This document shows, piece after piece, positions 63,750 to 64,000 of a stretch of 64,000 nucleotides of DNA. The stretch's first letter is position 1; every line of letters begins with the position of its first letter. The DNA is from Trissonchulus latispiculum. Its lineage: Eukaryota > Nematoda > Enoplea > Enoplida > Ironidae. The position numbers were made by a program, and so were the translations under genes. Below the pieces are notes generated by a model. The model ran no database searches. It worked only from the letters and a program-made list of their open reading frames with translations, and was not told where the DNA came from. The stretch is from assembly GCA_030248195.1 (NCBI GenBank), contig JASAND010004283.1, positions 1-64,000 on the forward strand, in the 5' to 3' direction.

Positions 63750-64000
63750 GTATGTTAATTGTATCGCGACGAAAGTAATTAACATTTACATACAGCTCAC
63801 TCAGATCAGTAGTTTAGGATTTACAGAAACGATTGTGTTGTGAGCGTAAAGCTTAGCCTAAAGAGTAAAGTAGATAAGTGTGAGTCTAAGTTACATTCTT
63901 AACGGTTGCCTCTAATCAGAATTCAAATTTGCGTGTGTTTATTTCTTAGACTACATTGACTTGGTATTTGGCTGGACTAGACTTAACAGTGATTTCCCTT

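Overview
The window is nuclear DNA of an invertebrate animal, probably marine. It is A+T rich with spliceosomal introns, AT microsatellites and very dense DNA transposons. The only clear host gene is a tight-junction MAGUK (ZO/TJP) on the + strand from about 50.27 kb to 63.75 kb. It carries PDZ1, PDZ2, PDZ3, SH3 and the start of the guanylate-kinase-like domain, and it runs off the right edge. I cannot name the phylum.

The left half is built around a Polinton/Maverick (adintovirus-like) element. The full copy (B) is 14563-28867, 14,305 bp. It has the family's AG...CT ends, roughly 200-bp imperfect terminal inverted repeats and an exact 6-bp target duplication (TTAATT). It sits inside a hAT-like element (14191-29300, CAGGG ends, 8-bp duplication TCGCTCAA), which itself sits inside a ~485-bp satellite. 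Copy A (1-8373, left end outside the window) has the same two insertion junctions. The two copies therefore arose by a ~20.5-kb tandem segmental duplication, not by two insertions. Copy A is riddled with frameshifts in its first ~4-6 kb and nearly identical to B further right.

The Polinton's gene set is unusual. It has a complete protein-primed type B DNA polymerase interrupted by a 106-bp spliceosomal intron inside motif B, and a dUTPase. It also has a Tribbles-like pseudokinase, a CARD protein, a NADAR-domain protein and four paralogues of an unrecognised 150-200 aa family. Near the left end lie three unrecognised ORFs. I see no capsid, packaging ATPase, protease or integrase. The cargo looks like host-manipulation genes (apoptosis or innate signalling, nucleotide pool, ADP-ribose). 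Each gene has its own TATA-like box, and transcription is on both strands.

From 29.3 to 36.6 kb lie satellite, a 60-bp tandem repeat and a 2.6-kb tandem unit, with a TTAA-flanked 1.4-kb transposon in the middle. From 36.7 to 48 kb is a graveyard of non-autonomous transposons. Many have exact target duplications and long palindromes, and several are nested. The introns of the ZO gene hold more of the same: palindromic elements, hAT-like, Harbinger-like and C-rich elements. Several unrelated repeat families carry short perfect hairpins whose loops are all of the C(GNA)G or C(GNNA)G type.
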